Source of the DNA: Rhodobiaceae bacterium
GTDB lineage: Bacteria; Pseudomonadota; Alphaproteobacteria; Rhizobiales; TMED25
NCBI GenBank assembly: GCA_002704755.1
Contig: PAHC01000011.1
Span: 331,211 to 357,902 of the forward strand
Length of the DNA: 26,692 nt
Reading direction: 5' to 3'
A program made the translations under genes and the position numbers. A model generated the notes under the pieces. That model worked only from the letters and a program-made list of their open reading frames with translations, did no database searches and had not been told where the DNA came from. The stretch's first letter is position 1, and the number at the start of each line of letters is the position of its first letter. Below are positions 15,989-24,234 of the stretch, piece by piece.

Positions 15989-16828
15989 ATGAAATACCCT
16001 CCAATTCACATCCGTGATGTTCCAATTGCAAAAATGGAAGAAAAAAATGGTTGGAATATATCTGAGTTTAGATTGCCAATAACAGGTGAGAGTGGTTCTT
16101 CAACTACAGTATTCCATTCAATATTCAAACCAGGTTCAACTCATAGCAAACATTTACACTCAAGATGCCCAGAGATTGCAATGTATTTGAAGGGCCACGG
16201 AGTAGTTGGACAAGGAACAGGCAGAACAAATGTTAGAGCTGGTCATTTTAGAGTTATGCCAGCAAATTCAGAACACTTCTTTCATAACGAAACAAAAGAC
16301 TCAGACGCAGAGGTAATCGGATTCTATATCGGTGCAAAAGACGTCGAGGATACTGGCTACAAATATTGTGGCCCAGTAACAGAACACGATCTCAACACTG
16401 AGAGAGCAGGCTTCAGCGAAGGAATATTAGTTCATATTGATGATGTTGAGCCAGAAAAAATGGATGAAGGCGATGGTTGGTCAATCACAGACTTTCGTTT
16501 ACCAATAAGCAAGAGAAATGGTTCTACAACCACTGTATTCAATGCCAAGTTTATGCCTGGCGCAATACATAAAAAACATATGCATACAAATTGTGAAGAA
16601 ATCTATTACATAGTTTCGGGTAGAGGGATAGCTGGAGCTGGTGGTGAAAAAACTGAAATCGAAGCAGGACATTTTCACTATATTCCAAAGGGTGTTGAGC
16701 ACTGGCTATACAACACTAGTGATAGTGAACCAATACACGCTGTAGGATTGTATATAGGCTCAGGTAGTGTTGAAGAAACAGGGTACGTATACCTGGGAGA
16801 TGTAACTGAACATGATATTACTTTATAA
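15989..16828 (+). CDS. two-domain cupin (bicupin) protein
   Basis: A 279-residue soluble protein made of two cupin repeats offset by 142 residues. Each has the metal motif: H55, H57, E62 and H96 in the first; H197, H199, E204 and H238 in the second. Flanking matches are PGSTHSKHLH versus PGAIHKKHMH, and AGHFRVMPANSEHF versus AGHFHYIPKGVEHW. Both sites look intact. Bicupins include dioxygenases (gentisate type), oxalate decarboxylases and isomerases. A metal-dependent oxygenase or isomerase next to a fumarylacetoacetate hydrolase-family gene would suit ring cleavage, but the exact reaction cannot be read. AGGGAG lies 6 bases before the ATG. Confidence 0.87.
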   Translation: MKYPPIHIRDVPIAKMEEKNGWNISEFRLPITGESGSSTTVFHSIFKPGSTHSKHLHSRCPEIAMYLKGHGVVGQGTGRTNVRAGHFRVMPANSEHFFHNETKDSDAEVIGFYIGAKDVEDTGYKYCGPVTEHDLNTERAGFSEGILVHIDDVEPEKMDEGDGWSITDFRLPISKRNGSTTTVFNAKFMPGAIHKKHMHTNCEEIYYIVSGRGIAGAGGEKTEIEAGHFHYIPKGVEHWLYNTSDSEPIHAVGLYIGSGSVEETGYVYLGDVTEHDITL

Positions 16829-16845
16829 AGCTTAGGAGATTAAAA

Positions 16846-17826
16846 ATGAAATTCTTATACTTTAATGACTTTAAATTAGGGGTACTAAAAGGAGATAACG
16901 TTGTAGAAATAACTGACCTATTATCAGATATTCCTGTTCGTGACTCAAGAGATCTTATAAATGGATTAATTGAAAACTTTGATAAATATAAAAAAACCAT
17001 AGAAGATCATATAGCTCAAAATGATGGGATTGCATTAAAAGGTTTGAAACTAAGAAGCCCATGTCCTCGTCCAAATAATATTGATTGTATGGCTGTGAAC
17101 TATATGGAAGATGGCACAAGAAAAGAACCTGCTCCAATCAATGCTTTTCATAAAGCAACAAGTACTGTCATTGGTGATGGAGATACAATGGAATTAACAG
17201 ATATTCCAGCAACAATATTTGAGGGCGAGGCTGAGCTTGCTGTTATCATAGGTAAAAGAGCTGAAAATGTGAGTGAAAAAGATGCTATGGACTACGTATT
17301 TGGATATACAAACATTATAGACGGCTCAGCAAGAGGTTTGATAGCCTCCAACTTTTTCTTTTCAATGAAATCTCGTGCTTCTTATACCCCAGTTGGACCT
17401 TACTTAGTCACAAAAGATGAGATAGATGATCCACAAAAACTACAGATAGTCCTAAAAAATAATGGTGAGGTAATGCAAAACTTCAATACCGATGATATGG
17501 CACATAAAATACCTCGTTGTATAGAATGGCTAAGTTCAATCCATACATTAGAACCTGGTGATATTATAGCAACAGGGACTAATCACAGAGGATTAAATCC
17601 CTTCATGGACGGAGATCATATTGAACTAGAAGTGGAAAAAATTGGAACACTAAATGTTCACATAAATGACCCACTAAAAAGGACTTGGGAAAGAGTAACC
17701 CGAAAGGTACATGTTGAAGATAGAGGACTCGAGGGAGCTCATACGCCCCAGCTTACCGGAAAGTATGCTAAGGGCGAAGAAGCGAAAGTATCCTCAGATA
17801 AAGATAGAAAACTTACCAGTATCTAA
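16846..17826 (+). CDS. fumarylacetoacetate hydrolase family protein
   Basis: A 326-residue enzyme of the FAH family, whose members hydrolyse fumaryl-pyruvate or acetoacetate-type diketo acids, decarboxylate oxaloacetate or dehydrate oxo-pentenoates. The N-terminal domain (about 1-70) is followed by the catalytic domain (about 75-300). Candidate metal ligands are E128 and E130 in FEGEAELAVIIGK and D159 in NIIDGSARG; FHKATSTVIG (101-110) and GDIIATGTNHRG match the substrate-binding regions. The roughly 35-residue hydrophilic tail is unusual. AGGAG lies 7 bases before the ATG, and the gap to the bicupin gene is 17 bases. It is the last gene of the operon and convergent with the amidohydrolase gene, one base apart. 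Confidence 0.9.
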   Translation: MKFLYFNDFKLGVLKGDNVVEITDLLSDIPVRDSRDLINGLIENFDKYKKTIEDHIAQNDGIALKGLKLRSPCPRPNNIDCMAVNYMEDGTRKEPAPINAFHKATSTVIGDGDTMELTDIPATIFEGEAELAVIIGKRAENVSEKDAMDYVFGYTNIIDGSARGLIASNFFFSMKSRASYTPVGPYLVTKDEIDDPQKLQIVLKNNGEVMQNFNTDDMAHKIPRCIEWLSSIHTLEPGDIIATGTNHRGLNPFMDGDHIELEVEKIGTLNVHINDPLKRTWERVTRKVHVEDRGLEGAHTPQLTGKYAKGEEAKVSSDKDRKLTSI

Positions 17827-17827
17827 C

Positions 17828-18919
17828 TTACTCAATATTAAATAATTTTAGAGCTGACTGACCTACAACATTTTTCTTTTGTTCGTCAGTTAGATTACTA
17901 TCAACAATGTGCTGTACTGGGAAATATTCAGCCATATCATAAGGATAGTCCGTTCCAAGTACGACATGATCATCTCCATAATTATTAACCAAATACTCTA
18001 ACTGTTGATGCGTGAAAACTGTAGTATCAAAATAAAGTTTCTTTAAATAGCTTGTTGGAGGATTTGGTAAATTACCATATGAGTCACGACGTGCGCCCCA
18101 TGAGTGATCAATTCTTCCAGAGTAGGCTGGAAGGAAACCTCCACCATGAACACCGAGTATTTTTAAGTTCTTGTATCTCTCTAGAAGTCCATTAAAGATA
18201 ATGTAGTGTAAGGCAACTGTAGTATCTAGAGGGTTACCAATCACATTAGTAAAGTAGTACCCACCAAATCTTTCGCCGTGGGAAAAACCAAGCGGATGCA
18301 GCATTACAGTTAGATCATACTCTTCAACCTTAGCCCAAAACTTATCTAGAGAACTATCTGATATTTCCATACCATTTACGTTTGTAAGAATTTGTAGACC
18401 TTTTAAATCTGTTTCTTTCTTAATATAATCAAGGGTATCAAGTGCAATCGATAATTCTTGTAGAGGTACAGTTCCAAGCCCAACAAATTTATCTGGATGA
18501 GCATCAACCCAAGTTTGGATACCATCATTAACAAGTCTTGACACCTTGTTTGCGTCTTCACCTCTTGCCATATAGTAACATTGGTTTGGAACAGATGCTA
18601 TAACCTGCTTATCAATACCCTGTGCCTCAAGAACTTCCAAACGATCTGGAATGCTTGATAATGCAACTGTTCTGTCTTTGTCTTGAAGTTGCTGAATTTC
18701 AAGTGTTTCTGCACTTGAATTATGTACAAATGGAATATCTCCAAGATTATATAATGGACTAATATAATCATGTGCTTCTGGAATAAGAACATGCGCATGA
18801 GTATCAATTACTATTGAATCCATTTTAATTTTTCTTGTTGAAACGTCTCTTGCTGATGTTGGTCCATATCTGTTTGGACTGTCACCTAATTTAGGTGTAT
18901 CAATTACACTGTGTGACAT
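17828..18919 (-). CDS. ACMSD-like amidohydrolase family protein
   Basis: A 363-residue TIM-barrel metal hydrolase or decarboxylase of the Amidohydro_2 (2-amino-3-carboxymuconate-6-semialdehyde decarboxylase-like) group. Metal-site residues are H41 and H43 in VIDTHAHV, H208 in VMLHPLG, H258 in GVHGGG and D324 in GTDYPYD. Relatives decarboxylate aromatic or muconate acids without oxygen, or hydrolyse lactones. The 32 residues before MDSIVIDTHAH are unusual, since many homologues begin near that point. However, AGAGGT lies 7 bases before the first ATG, and the internal ATG at 18823 has only weak upstream purines, so I keep the long form. It probably works with the bicupin and FAH-family enzymes. 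Confidence 0.9.
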   Translation of the reverse strand: MSHSVIDTPKLGDSPNRYGPTSARDVSTRKIKMDSIVIDTHAHVLIPEAHDYISPLYNLGDIPFVHNSSAETLEIQQLQDKDRTVALSSIPDRLEVLEAQGIDKQVIASVPNQCYYMARGEDANKVSRLVNDGIQTWVDAHPDKFVGLGTVPLQELSIALDTLDYIKKETDLKGLQILTNVNGMEISDSSLDKFWAKVEEYDLTVMLHPLGFSHGERFGGYYFTNVIGNPLDTTVALHYIIFNGLLERYKNLKILGVHGGGFLPAYSGRIDHSWGARRDSYGNLPNPPTSYLKKLYFDTTVFTHQQLEYLVNNYGDDHVVLGTDYPYDMAEYFPVQHIVDSNLTDEQKKNVVGQSALKLFNIE

Positions 18920-18989
18920 TTTATTTACCTCTAAAATTCAATTATGTTATAAGATTGATACATATTATCCAAAAGAGTTCTAAAGGGAA

Positions 18990-20372
18990 ATGAAAAAAAA
19001 TATTTTACATAAAAAATCATTTACAGAAATTAATGAAGACCTAGTTCTAGGAAATATTTCAGTCATAGATATAGCTAATGAAGTAATTGAAAATTATGAC
19101 TCTGATCCAATAGCCAAAAGTGCATATGTAGAATTTAATTCAAAAACTATACTTCAAAAAGCGAGACAAATAGACAAAATTAAAGATAGCAAATATCATC
19201 CATTGATGGGTATCCCTACTTCCGTAAAGGATTTATACGGTGTCGAAAATTATAAAACTAGAGCCGGCTCACCAAAAGAATTACCAGAAAAATGGGAAAA
19301 AGAAGGTCCTATTTTAAATACCTTACAATACCATAATTCCCTCATTACAGGAAAAACAAATACTGTAGAATTTGCTTTCGGAGGTGTTGGAATAAACCCC
19401 CATTGGGGCACTCCAATAAATCCTTGGGATAACAATAATCATAGAGTCCCTGGAGGCTCGAGTGCTGGTGCAGGGGTCAGCCTTTGCACAGGAACAGCTG
19501 CATTAGCACTTGGAACAGATACAGCTGGATCTGTTAGGATTCCAGCATCAGTAACCGGGAATGTGGGACTTAAGACAACGAAAAATAGATGGTCAACTGA
19601 TGGCATAGTTCCACTTAGTAAAAGTTTTGATACACCTGGAACTCTTGCTCACACTGTTGAAGATACAATATATGCATTTGAAGAATTTGATAAAACAAGC
19701 CTCTATTATAAAAATGAGAAAAAATTAACTATTGATGACGACATAGCTTTCACATTTACTACATACGATTGGTTTAATGAAAAATGTGATAATAACATTT
19801 TATTAGAATTTGAGAGAGTCTTAAACACAGTTGAAGAGAAAAGTACTCGTGCTAGTTCAGAAAATTTAAATGAGATTGATGAGGCATATTTCCTTTTCAC
19901 GCAAGGTGGTTTGGCAGCAGCAGAATTTGCATCATTCATAAATGGGGAGATGGCCCATTTAAAAGATAGTCTTGATCCTAATGTGGCATTTCGTATCAAG
20001 GATATGCATGCATTCTCAGCATTAGAATATCTTCAGAGAAAAGATCTCTTAGAAGAAATGTCCCTATCTATAAATGCAAAATTTAATAAATTTGATGTAA
20101 TTATTACGCCAACTGTTCCAATTTCCCCTCCTATTGTATCAGATCTCGCTGACTCAAAGAAATACTCAGAAGCAAATGGATTAATGCTCAGAAATACTTC
20201 GCCTGTAAATCTGCTTGGACTTTGTGCGATTTCTATACCAATTGCCCTTGATCAAAACAGCCTACCAATTGGAATGCAAATAATTGCACCATCATTCAAA
20301 GAAAGAAAATTGCTATCAATTGCCCAAAAAATTGAAAATCAAATTGGCAATAAATATCAGAATCTTTTTTGA
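18990..20372 (+). CDS. amidase (amidase signature family)
   Basis: A 460-residue hydrolase of C-N bonds with the complete Ser-cisSer-Lys triad: K80 in PTSVKDLYG, S157 or S158 in PGGSSAGAG (cis-serine) and S181 in TDTAGSVRIPAS. The spacing from S157 to S181 equals the 24 residues of fatty acid amide hydrolase. The length suits stand-alone amidases and is close to GatA, but no gatB or gatC gene is nearby, so a catabolic amidase is more likely. The start ATG follows AAAGGG at very short spacing (2 bases). It is divergent from the amidohydrolase gene, sharing a 70-base regulatory gap. Confidence 0.9.
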   Translation: MKKNILHKKSFTEINEDLVLGNISVIDIANEVIENYDSDPIAKSAYVEFNSKTILQKARQIDKIKDSKYHPLMGIPTSVKDLYGVENYKTRAGSPKELPEKWEKEGPILNTLQYHNSLITGKTNTVEFAFGGVGINPHWGTPINPWDNNNHRVPGGSSAGAGVSLCTGTAALALGTDTAGSVRIPASVTGNVGLKTTKNRWSTDGIVPLSKSFDTPGTLAHTVEDTIYAFEEFDKTSLYYKNEKKLTIDDDIAFTFTTYDWFNEKCDNNILLEFERVLNTVEEKSTRASSENLNEIDEAYFLFTQGGLAAAEFASFINGEMAHLKDSLDPNVAFRIKDMHAFSALEYLQRKDLLEEMSLSINAKFNKFDVIITPTVPISPPIVSDLADSKKYSEANGLMLRNTSPVNLLGLCAISIPIALDQNSLPIGMQIIAPSFKERKLLSIAQKIENQIGNKYQNLF

Positions 20373-20382
20373 GTTTATAAAT

Positions 20383-21225
20383 TCATGTTATGGAATTTGA
20401 TATATTACTGATTAATTCGTCAGTAATCCTTGGATTTATAGCTAACCATCTAACCCATGACAATGCCGCTTGATTAAGTAACATTGGAATCCCATTTAAA
20501 TAGTCATGGTAATTTTTTCTTGCTTCAACAATTAATCTGGTTTCTAATGGATTATAAACTAAATCTATAACCAAAGATTTTTCTTTCTGATGAGATAAAT
20601 CAATATTTATTTCATCTTTTCCTAACATTCCTAGACTTGTACAATTTATTATAAGATTGAAGTTTTTAATCTGTTCATAAATTGACCCCCAATCTATTAC
20701 ACTAATTTTATTACCAAAAATTTGCTTTAATGATTGCAATCTGTCTTGGGATCTATTTGTCACTGATATGTTTCTGACAGACTTCATTTGAAGTGAATGT
20801 ATTATGGCTCTTGAAGCTCCCCCAGCTCCAATTACTAATGCATTTTTATTTTCAAAATTTATTGAGGAATAGGCATTTGTGAGGCCTTGCATAAATCCAT
20901 CTGAGTCAGTATTGGATCCAATTAACTTATTATCAGATAATGTGATACAGTTTATGGCACCAATTACTTTTGCACTATCACTTACTTCGTCCATGTAATT
21001 AAAAACATCAACCTTATGAGGAATTGTCACATTTAAACCTCTATATTGCATAATGTTGTTACTAAAAAAATCTTTTAAATCTTTCGGAGATACCTCAACT
21101 TTTTCATAAATACCATTTAATTTATAATTTGATAGCCAATAATTATGAATATTGGGAGAAAGAGTATGAGATAGAGGGTAACCTAAAACCCCGAGTTTAA
21201 AATCATTGATTTTTTTGGTATTCAT
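20383..21225 (-). CDS. aroE: shikimate dehydrogenase
   Basis: NADPH-dependent reduction of 3-dehydroshikimate to shikimate, a step in aromatic amino acid synthesis. The 280 residues are normal. The substrate site is visible as GYPLSHTLSPNIHN (15-28), GLNVTIPHK (63-71, catalytic K71), GAINCI (89-94) and SNTDSDGF (104-111, D107). The cofactor site is GAGGASRAI (133-141), then NRS in the expected NADP-phosphate region, NCTSLGM, and a C-terminal GIPMLLNQAALSW. It has no aroE-coaE-dnaQ neighbours as is common in Alphaproteobacteria, and stands alone between the amidase and TerB genes. A quinate-specific paralogue is possible, but the motifs fit AroE. Confidence 0.92.
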   Translation of the reverse strand: MNTKKINDFKLGVLGYPLSHTLSPNIHNYWLSNYKLNGIYEKVEVSPKDLKDFFSNNIMQYRGLNVTIPHKVDVFNYMDEVSDSAKVIGAINCITLSDNKLIGSNTDSDGFMQGLTNAYSSINFENKNALVIGAGGASRAIIHSLQMKSVRNISVTNRSQDRLQSLKQIFGNKISVIDWGSIYEQIKNFNLIINCTSLGMLGKDEINIDLSHQKEKSLVIDLVYNPLETRLIVEARKNYHDYLNGIPMLLNQAALSWVRWLAINPRITDELISNISNSIT

Positions 21226-21326
21226 AATTTTTTAGCATTCATAAGCTTACAATATTATTTGTTTGTATATACTAACTATAATATGTTTATAATTCATAAA
21301 AAACTCATTTAAATAAAGGACTTAAA

Positions 21327-21782
21327 ATGAATTTTATCAAAAATCTTTTTAAAAAAGAAAATAATAAATCTGATATAGCGTCTTTTGAAGCTACTGAACT
21401 ACAGATAGCTGTATCAAAAATCCTGGTTCGAACAGCAAAGATTGATGATGAATTTCATATTTTGGAAGAACGAAAAATACTAGATTTACTTAGTAAATAT
21501 TTTTCCTTAAATGATACGGATTCAAAAAATCTTTTGGAGATAGGTGTTAGTGAGGAAAAATCTGCAACAGACTTATACGCTTACACAAATACTATAAAAA
21601 AATCTTTAGATCTAATTGAGAGAAAAAAAATTATCGAGATGATGTGGCAAATAATTGTTACAGATGACAATTTTGATCCCTATGAAAATAATCTAGTGTG
21701 GAGAGTTGCTGAATTGATTGGAATTTCAACCCGAGAAAGAGTTCAAATAAAGAAAGATTTTTTGAGTACCTTAAATGGATGA
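21327..21782 (+). CDS. TerB-like protein
   Basis: A 151-residue all-helical protein of the TerB/COG4103 type. Visible signatures are an acidic helix-turn DDEFHILEERKIL (39-51), ATDLYAYTNTIKKSL, IERKKIIEMMWQIIVTDD and DPYENNLVWRVAELIGIS. In TerB proteins two acidic segments bind divalent metal. The family name comes from tellurite resistance, but many copies are simple cytoplasmic or membrane-associated stress proteins. AAAGGA lies 6 bases before the ATG. Its stop overlaps the next gene by 8 bases, so translation is coupled. Confidence 0.85.
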   Translation: MNFIKNLFKKENNKSDIASFEATELQIAVSKILVRTAKIDDEFHILEERKILDLLSKYFSLNDTDSKNLLEIGVSEEKSATDLYAYTNTIKKSLDLIERKKIIEMMWQIIVTDDNFDPYENNLVWRVAELIGISTRERVQIKKDFLSTLNG

Positions 21783-22461
21783 TAAGATACTTATTATACT
21801 ACATCAGGAAACATCTACCCCAGGTAGAGTCGGAATGCTCCTTGAGAACAGAGGATACAAATTAATAACAAAAAGACCTTCTCTAGGTGATAAACTTCCA
21901 GATAGTTTAGAAGACGGCTATGCTGGAGCTGTGATGTTTGGTGGTCCCATGAGCGCAAATGATCAAGATGACTTCATTAAATATGAAAAAGAATGGATCC
22001 AAGTCCCCTTGAAAGAAAATAAGCCCTTCCTTGGAATTTGTCTTGGAGCCCAACTTCTCTCATGCTCTATTGGAGGTACTATAACAACAAAAGATAATGT
22101 TGAGATTGGTTATTATCCAATTAAGCCAACGGCGTACGGTAGAAAATTATTAAATTGGCCAACGTTTGTTCATCAGTGGCATCGTGAATGGATGAGACCA
22201 CCACAAGAAGCAAAAATACTTGCCGTTGGTCTTGACGAAGATCCTCAAGCATTCCAATATGGCGAAAAAGCATTTGGAATCCAATTTCATAGTGAATTAA
22301 CACAAGCAATGATAAATAGATGGCTGGTTAAGGCAGAACACAGACTCGTTATGAATGGTGCTCAACAAAGAGATAAACATTTTGAAGGAAGACTCCTTTA
22401 TGATAAGCATGTTAAAACTTGGCTTAATGATTTTTTTGATTTATTATTAAAAAAAATTTAG
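21775..22461 (+). CDS. class I glutamine amidotransferase-like protein
   Basis: A 228-residue GATase-1 domain protein of the stand-alone GMP-synthase-like group. The triad is complete: C89 in LGICLGAQ, H172 and E174 in IQFHSEL; FGGPMSAND is the usual glycine-rich strand-turn. It would hydrolyse glutamine and deliver ammonia to a synthetase, or hydrolyse a gamma-glutamyl bond. No synthetase partner is adjacent. The C-terminal stretch (about 190-228) goes beyond the core domain. It overlaps the TerB-like gene by 8 bases and is followed after 11 bases by the cysteine-rich mini-protein. Confidence 0.88.
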   Translation: MDDKILIILHQETSTPGRVGMLLENRGYKLITKRPSLGDKLPDSLEDGYAGAVMFGGPMSANDQDDFIKYEKEWIQVPLKENKPFLGICLGAQLLSCSIGGTITTKDNVEIGYYPIKPTAYGRKLLNWPTFVHQWHREWMRPPQEAKILAVGLDEDPQAFQYGEKAFGIQFHSELTQAMINRWLVKAEHRLVMNGAQQRDKHFEGRLLYDKHVKTWLNDFFDLLLKKI

Positions 22462-22472
22462 GAGAGCTAAAA

Positions 22473-22667
22473 ATGGCAAAATATACTTGTGACAAATGTG
22501 GTATGAGCGTTGGTACAATGACTTGCGGTCAATGTGATGATGAACTAGTTCATAGCACAATTACAAAACCTGATGGAAGCAATGTGCATATTTCTGAGTG
22601 TCCAAATGGACATGGGAAAGTTAAATCACCTATGTGTTGTGGACAAGACATGGCGTGCGAAATCTAA
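22473..22667 (+). CDS. cysteine-rich putative metal-binding mini-protein
   Basis: A 64-residue protein with eight cysteines: C6 and C9 (CDKC), C18 and C21 (CGQC), C43, C55 and C56 (MCCGQDM) and C62, plus H47. The first two CxxC pairs form a zinc-ribbon or rubredoxin-like knuckle; the PMCCGQDM part recalls desulforedoxin-type CC-G motifs. Zinc or iron binding is inferred. AGGAG lies 9 bases before the ATG. It is the last gene of the TerB-amidotransferase operon and is followed by a hairpin. I do not know a function. Confidence 0.82.
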   Translation: MAKYTCDKCGMSVGTMTCGQCDDELVHSTITKPDGSNVHISECPNGHGKVKSPMCCGQDMACEI

Positions 22668-22678
22668 TTTTTTATCAA

Positions 22679-22708
22679 GCTTCTCTGAGTTATTAATGTC
22701 AGAGAAGC
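22679..22708. terminator. perfect 10-base-pair hairpin between convergent genes
   Basis: GCTTCTCTGA (22679-22688) and TCAGAGAAGC (22699-22708) form a perfect stem with a 10-base loop, between the mini-protein stop and the aldo/keto reductase stop. No U-tract follows on either strand, so it may stabilise 3' ends or act as a weak bidirectional terminator. Confidence 0.5.
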
Positions 22709-22728
22709 AATGATATGGATATATTAAT

Positions 22729-23787
22729 TTAGTAACCAGAATGCCACTTATGCAGCCCTAAATCTGCTTCAGAGAATCTTTCTTTACCCATAAATTGTTG
22801 ATGCCAATATGGATATAATAAATTTGGTCGACTTACCTCATTTAATTTATTTAATTCTTCCTCTGTAAGTTCAAGATCAGACGCTGGAATATTTTGTTTA
22901 AATTGTTCCTCATTTCTACCTCCAACTATCAAGGTAGCAACCGTTGGCCTACTTAAAAGCCATGCCAAAGAAACCTGAGATGGCGGAATTTCTCTTTGCT
23001 CGGCAATTTCTATTATAACATCTATAATATCATATAGTTTTTCTTCATCGTATATTGGAGGATTTTTCCATTTTCGTTCAAAGTGTCTAGAACCGCTTGG
23101 TCCTGATTCACCTCTTCTAAACTTACCGGTTAGAAGACCCCCTGCGAGCGGACTCCACACCATTGTTCCTATCTTTTCAGATATACCAATTGGTATTAGT
23201 TCATTTTCTGCCTCTCTTGCCTGAAGAGAATAATGAATTTGTTGAACGATAAATCTTTGTCTATTCGCTTTGTCAGCCGCAGCAAGGGCTTTCATTAAAT
23301 GCCATCCAGAAAAGTTTGAACATCCAATATATCTTACTTTGCCTGTTCTGACTAAATTATCAAATGCCTCAGCAATCTCTTCTATTGGTGTCATGCCGTC
23401 CCATTTATGAGCGAGATAAACGTCAATTCTATCAGTTTGCAATCTCTTTAAACTTGCTTCACAAGCAGATATAATGTGATATCTTGATAACCCTATATCA
23501 TTAGGGCCATCCCCCATTGGATTCCACACTTTTGATGCAATAATAAGTTTTTCACGTTTTCCTTTTATTGCTTCACCAAGAATTTCTTCAGATGTTCCTT
23601 TTGCATAACCATCTGATGTATCAATAAAATTGATCCCTTCATCTATACAAAGATCAATGTTTCTTTTTGCCTCTTTCACACCCAATGAAAAAAGTGGTTG
23701 AGCTGGATCACCTTTTCCATAATTCATAGTACCGATAGCAAGATTAGATACTTTTAAACCAGAATTTCCTAATAAGTTATATTTCAT
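22729..23787 (-). CDS. aldo/keto reductase
   Basis: A 352-residue NADPH-dependent carbonyl reductase of the AKR superfamily (TIM barrel). The catalytic tetrad is D56, Y61, K86 and H127 (FIDTSDGY, IIASKVWNP, YLAHKWD). Cofactor-contact segments are IGCSNFSGWHL, SPLAGGLLTGK and the C-terminal VGGRNEEQFKQN. Its organisation resembles the YajO/YghZ-like group of about 330-350 residues. AAGGGA lies 7 bases before the ATG on the minus strand. It is a single gene; the substrate is probably a small aldehyde or sugar. Confidence 0.92.
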   Translation of the reverse strand: MKYNLLGNSGLKVSNLAIGTMNYGKGDPAQPLFSLGVKEAKRNIDLCIDEGINFIDTSDGYAKGTSEEILGEAIKGKREKLIIASKVWNPMGDGPNDIGLSRYHIISACEASLKRLQTDRIDVYLAHKWDGMTPIEEIAEAFDNLVRTGKVRYIGCSNFSGWHLMKALAAADKANRQRFIVQQIHYSLQAREAENELIPIGISEKIGTMVWSPLAGGLLTGKFRRGESGPSGSRHFERKWKNPPIYDEEKLYDIIDVIIEIAEQREIPPSQVSLAWLLSRPTVATLIVGGRNEEQFKQNIPASDLELTEEELNKLNEVSRPNLLYPYWHQQFMGKERFSEADLGLHKWHSGY

Positions 23788-24004
23788 TTTTTTCCCTTTT
23801 TAATAACTTCAGACATCACACTATTTTGCTTCAACACTCATCAAATAACAAAATTTTAAACTTGGTGCTTATAAATATATTTAACTAAAATTCATAATAA
23901 AAGATTACTATAGTTTTACTAGTATGTAAATTGGAGCTACTATAAATTATAACTTCATATCCGAAGTTTTGTAAAATATTTATAACTCATTAGAGTATTT
24001 CTAA

Positions 24005-24232
24005 ATGCAGCAAATAATCACATTAATTAAAATTTCTCTTTTAATCATTTTTCTAATAATCTCATTTATTTTTGCCAGCGGACTAATATTGATTGTTTTA
24101 ATTATTGGCGCTGCTATAGCTTGGTATATTTCTTGGAGCAAGAAGAGGTGTGAGTCATGCGGTAAATATATAGATAAACGATCAAGTGTATGCAGCCATT
24201 GTAATACTATACAAGAAATTTCTTCTGAATAA
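24005..24232 (+). CDS. small membrane protein with C-terminal zinc ribbon
   Basis: A 75-residue protein. About the first 45 residues are hydrophobic, enough for two membrane helices (about 4-22 and 24-43). The soluble tail carries C49, C52, C63 and C66 in CESCGK and CSHC, a typical zinc-ribbon layout. This regular plan supports a real gene despite the absence of a clear ribosome-binding site. The ATG follows a 217-base intergenic region with only a short hairpin (23951-23968). It ends next to the oppositely oriented tRNA gene. Function unknown. Confidence 0.65.
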   Translation: MQQIITLIKISLLIIFLIISFIFASGLILIVLIIGAAIAWYISWSKKRCESCGKYIDKRSSVCSHCNTIQEISSE

Positions 24233-24234
24233 TT

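Noticed and set aside
18990..20372. GatA subunit of the glutamyl-tRNA amidotransferase
   Set aside because: The catalytic motifs are general to the amidase family, no gatB or gatC gene is adjacent, and the surroundings are catabolic.
23951..23968. AACTTC/GAAGTT hairpin with a 6-base loop
   Set aside because: A 6-base stem of low GC in very AT-rich intergenic DNA, with only TTT afterwards, is close to chance expectation.
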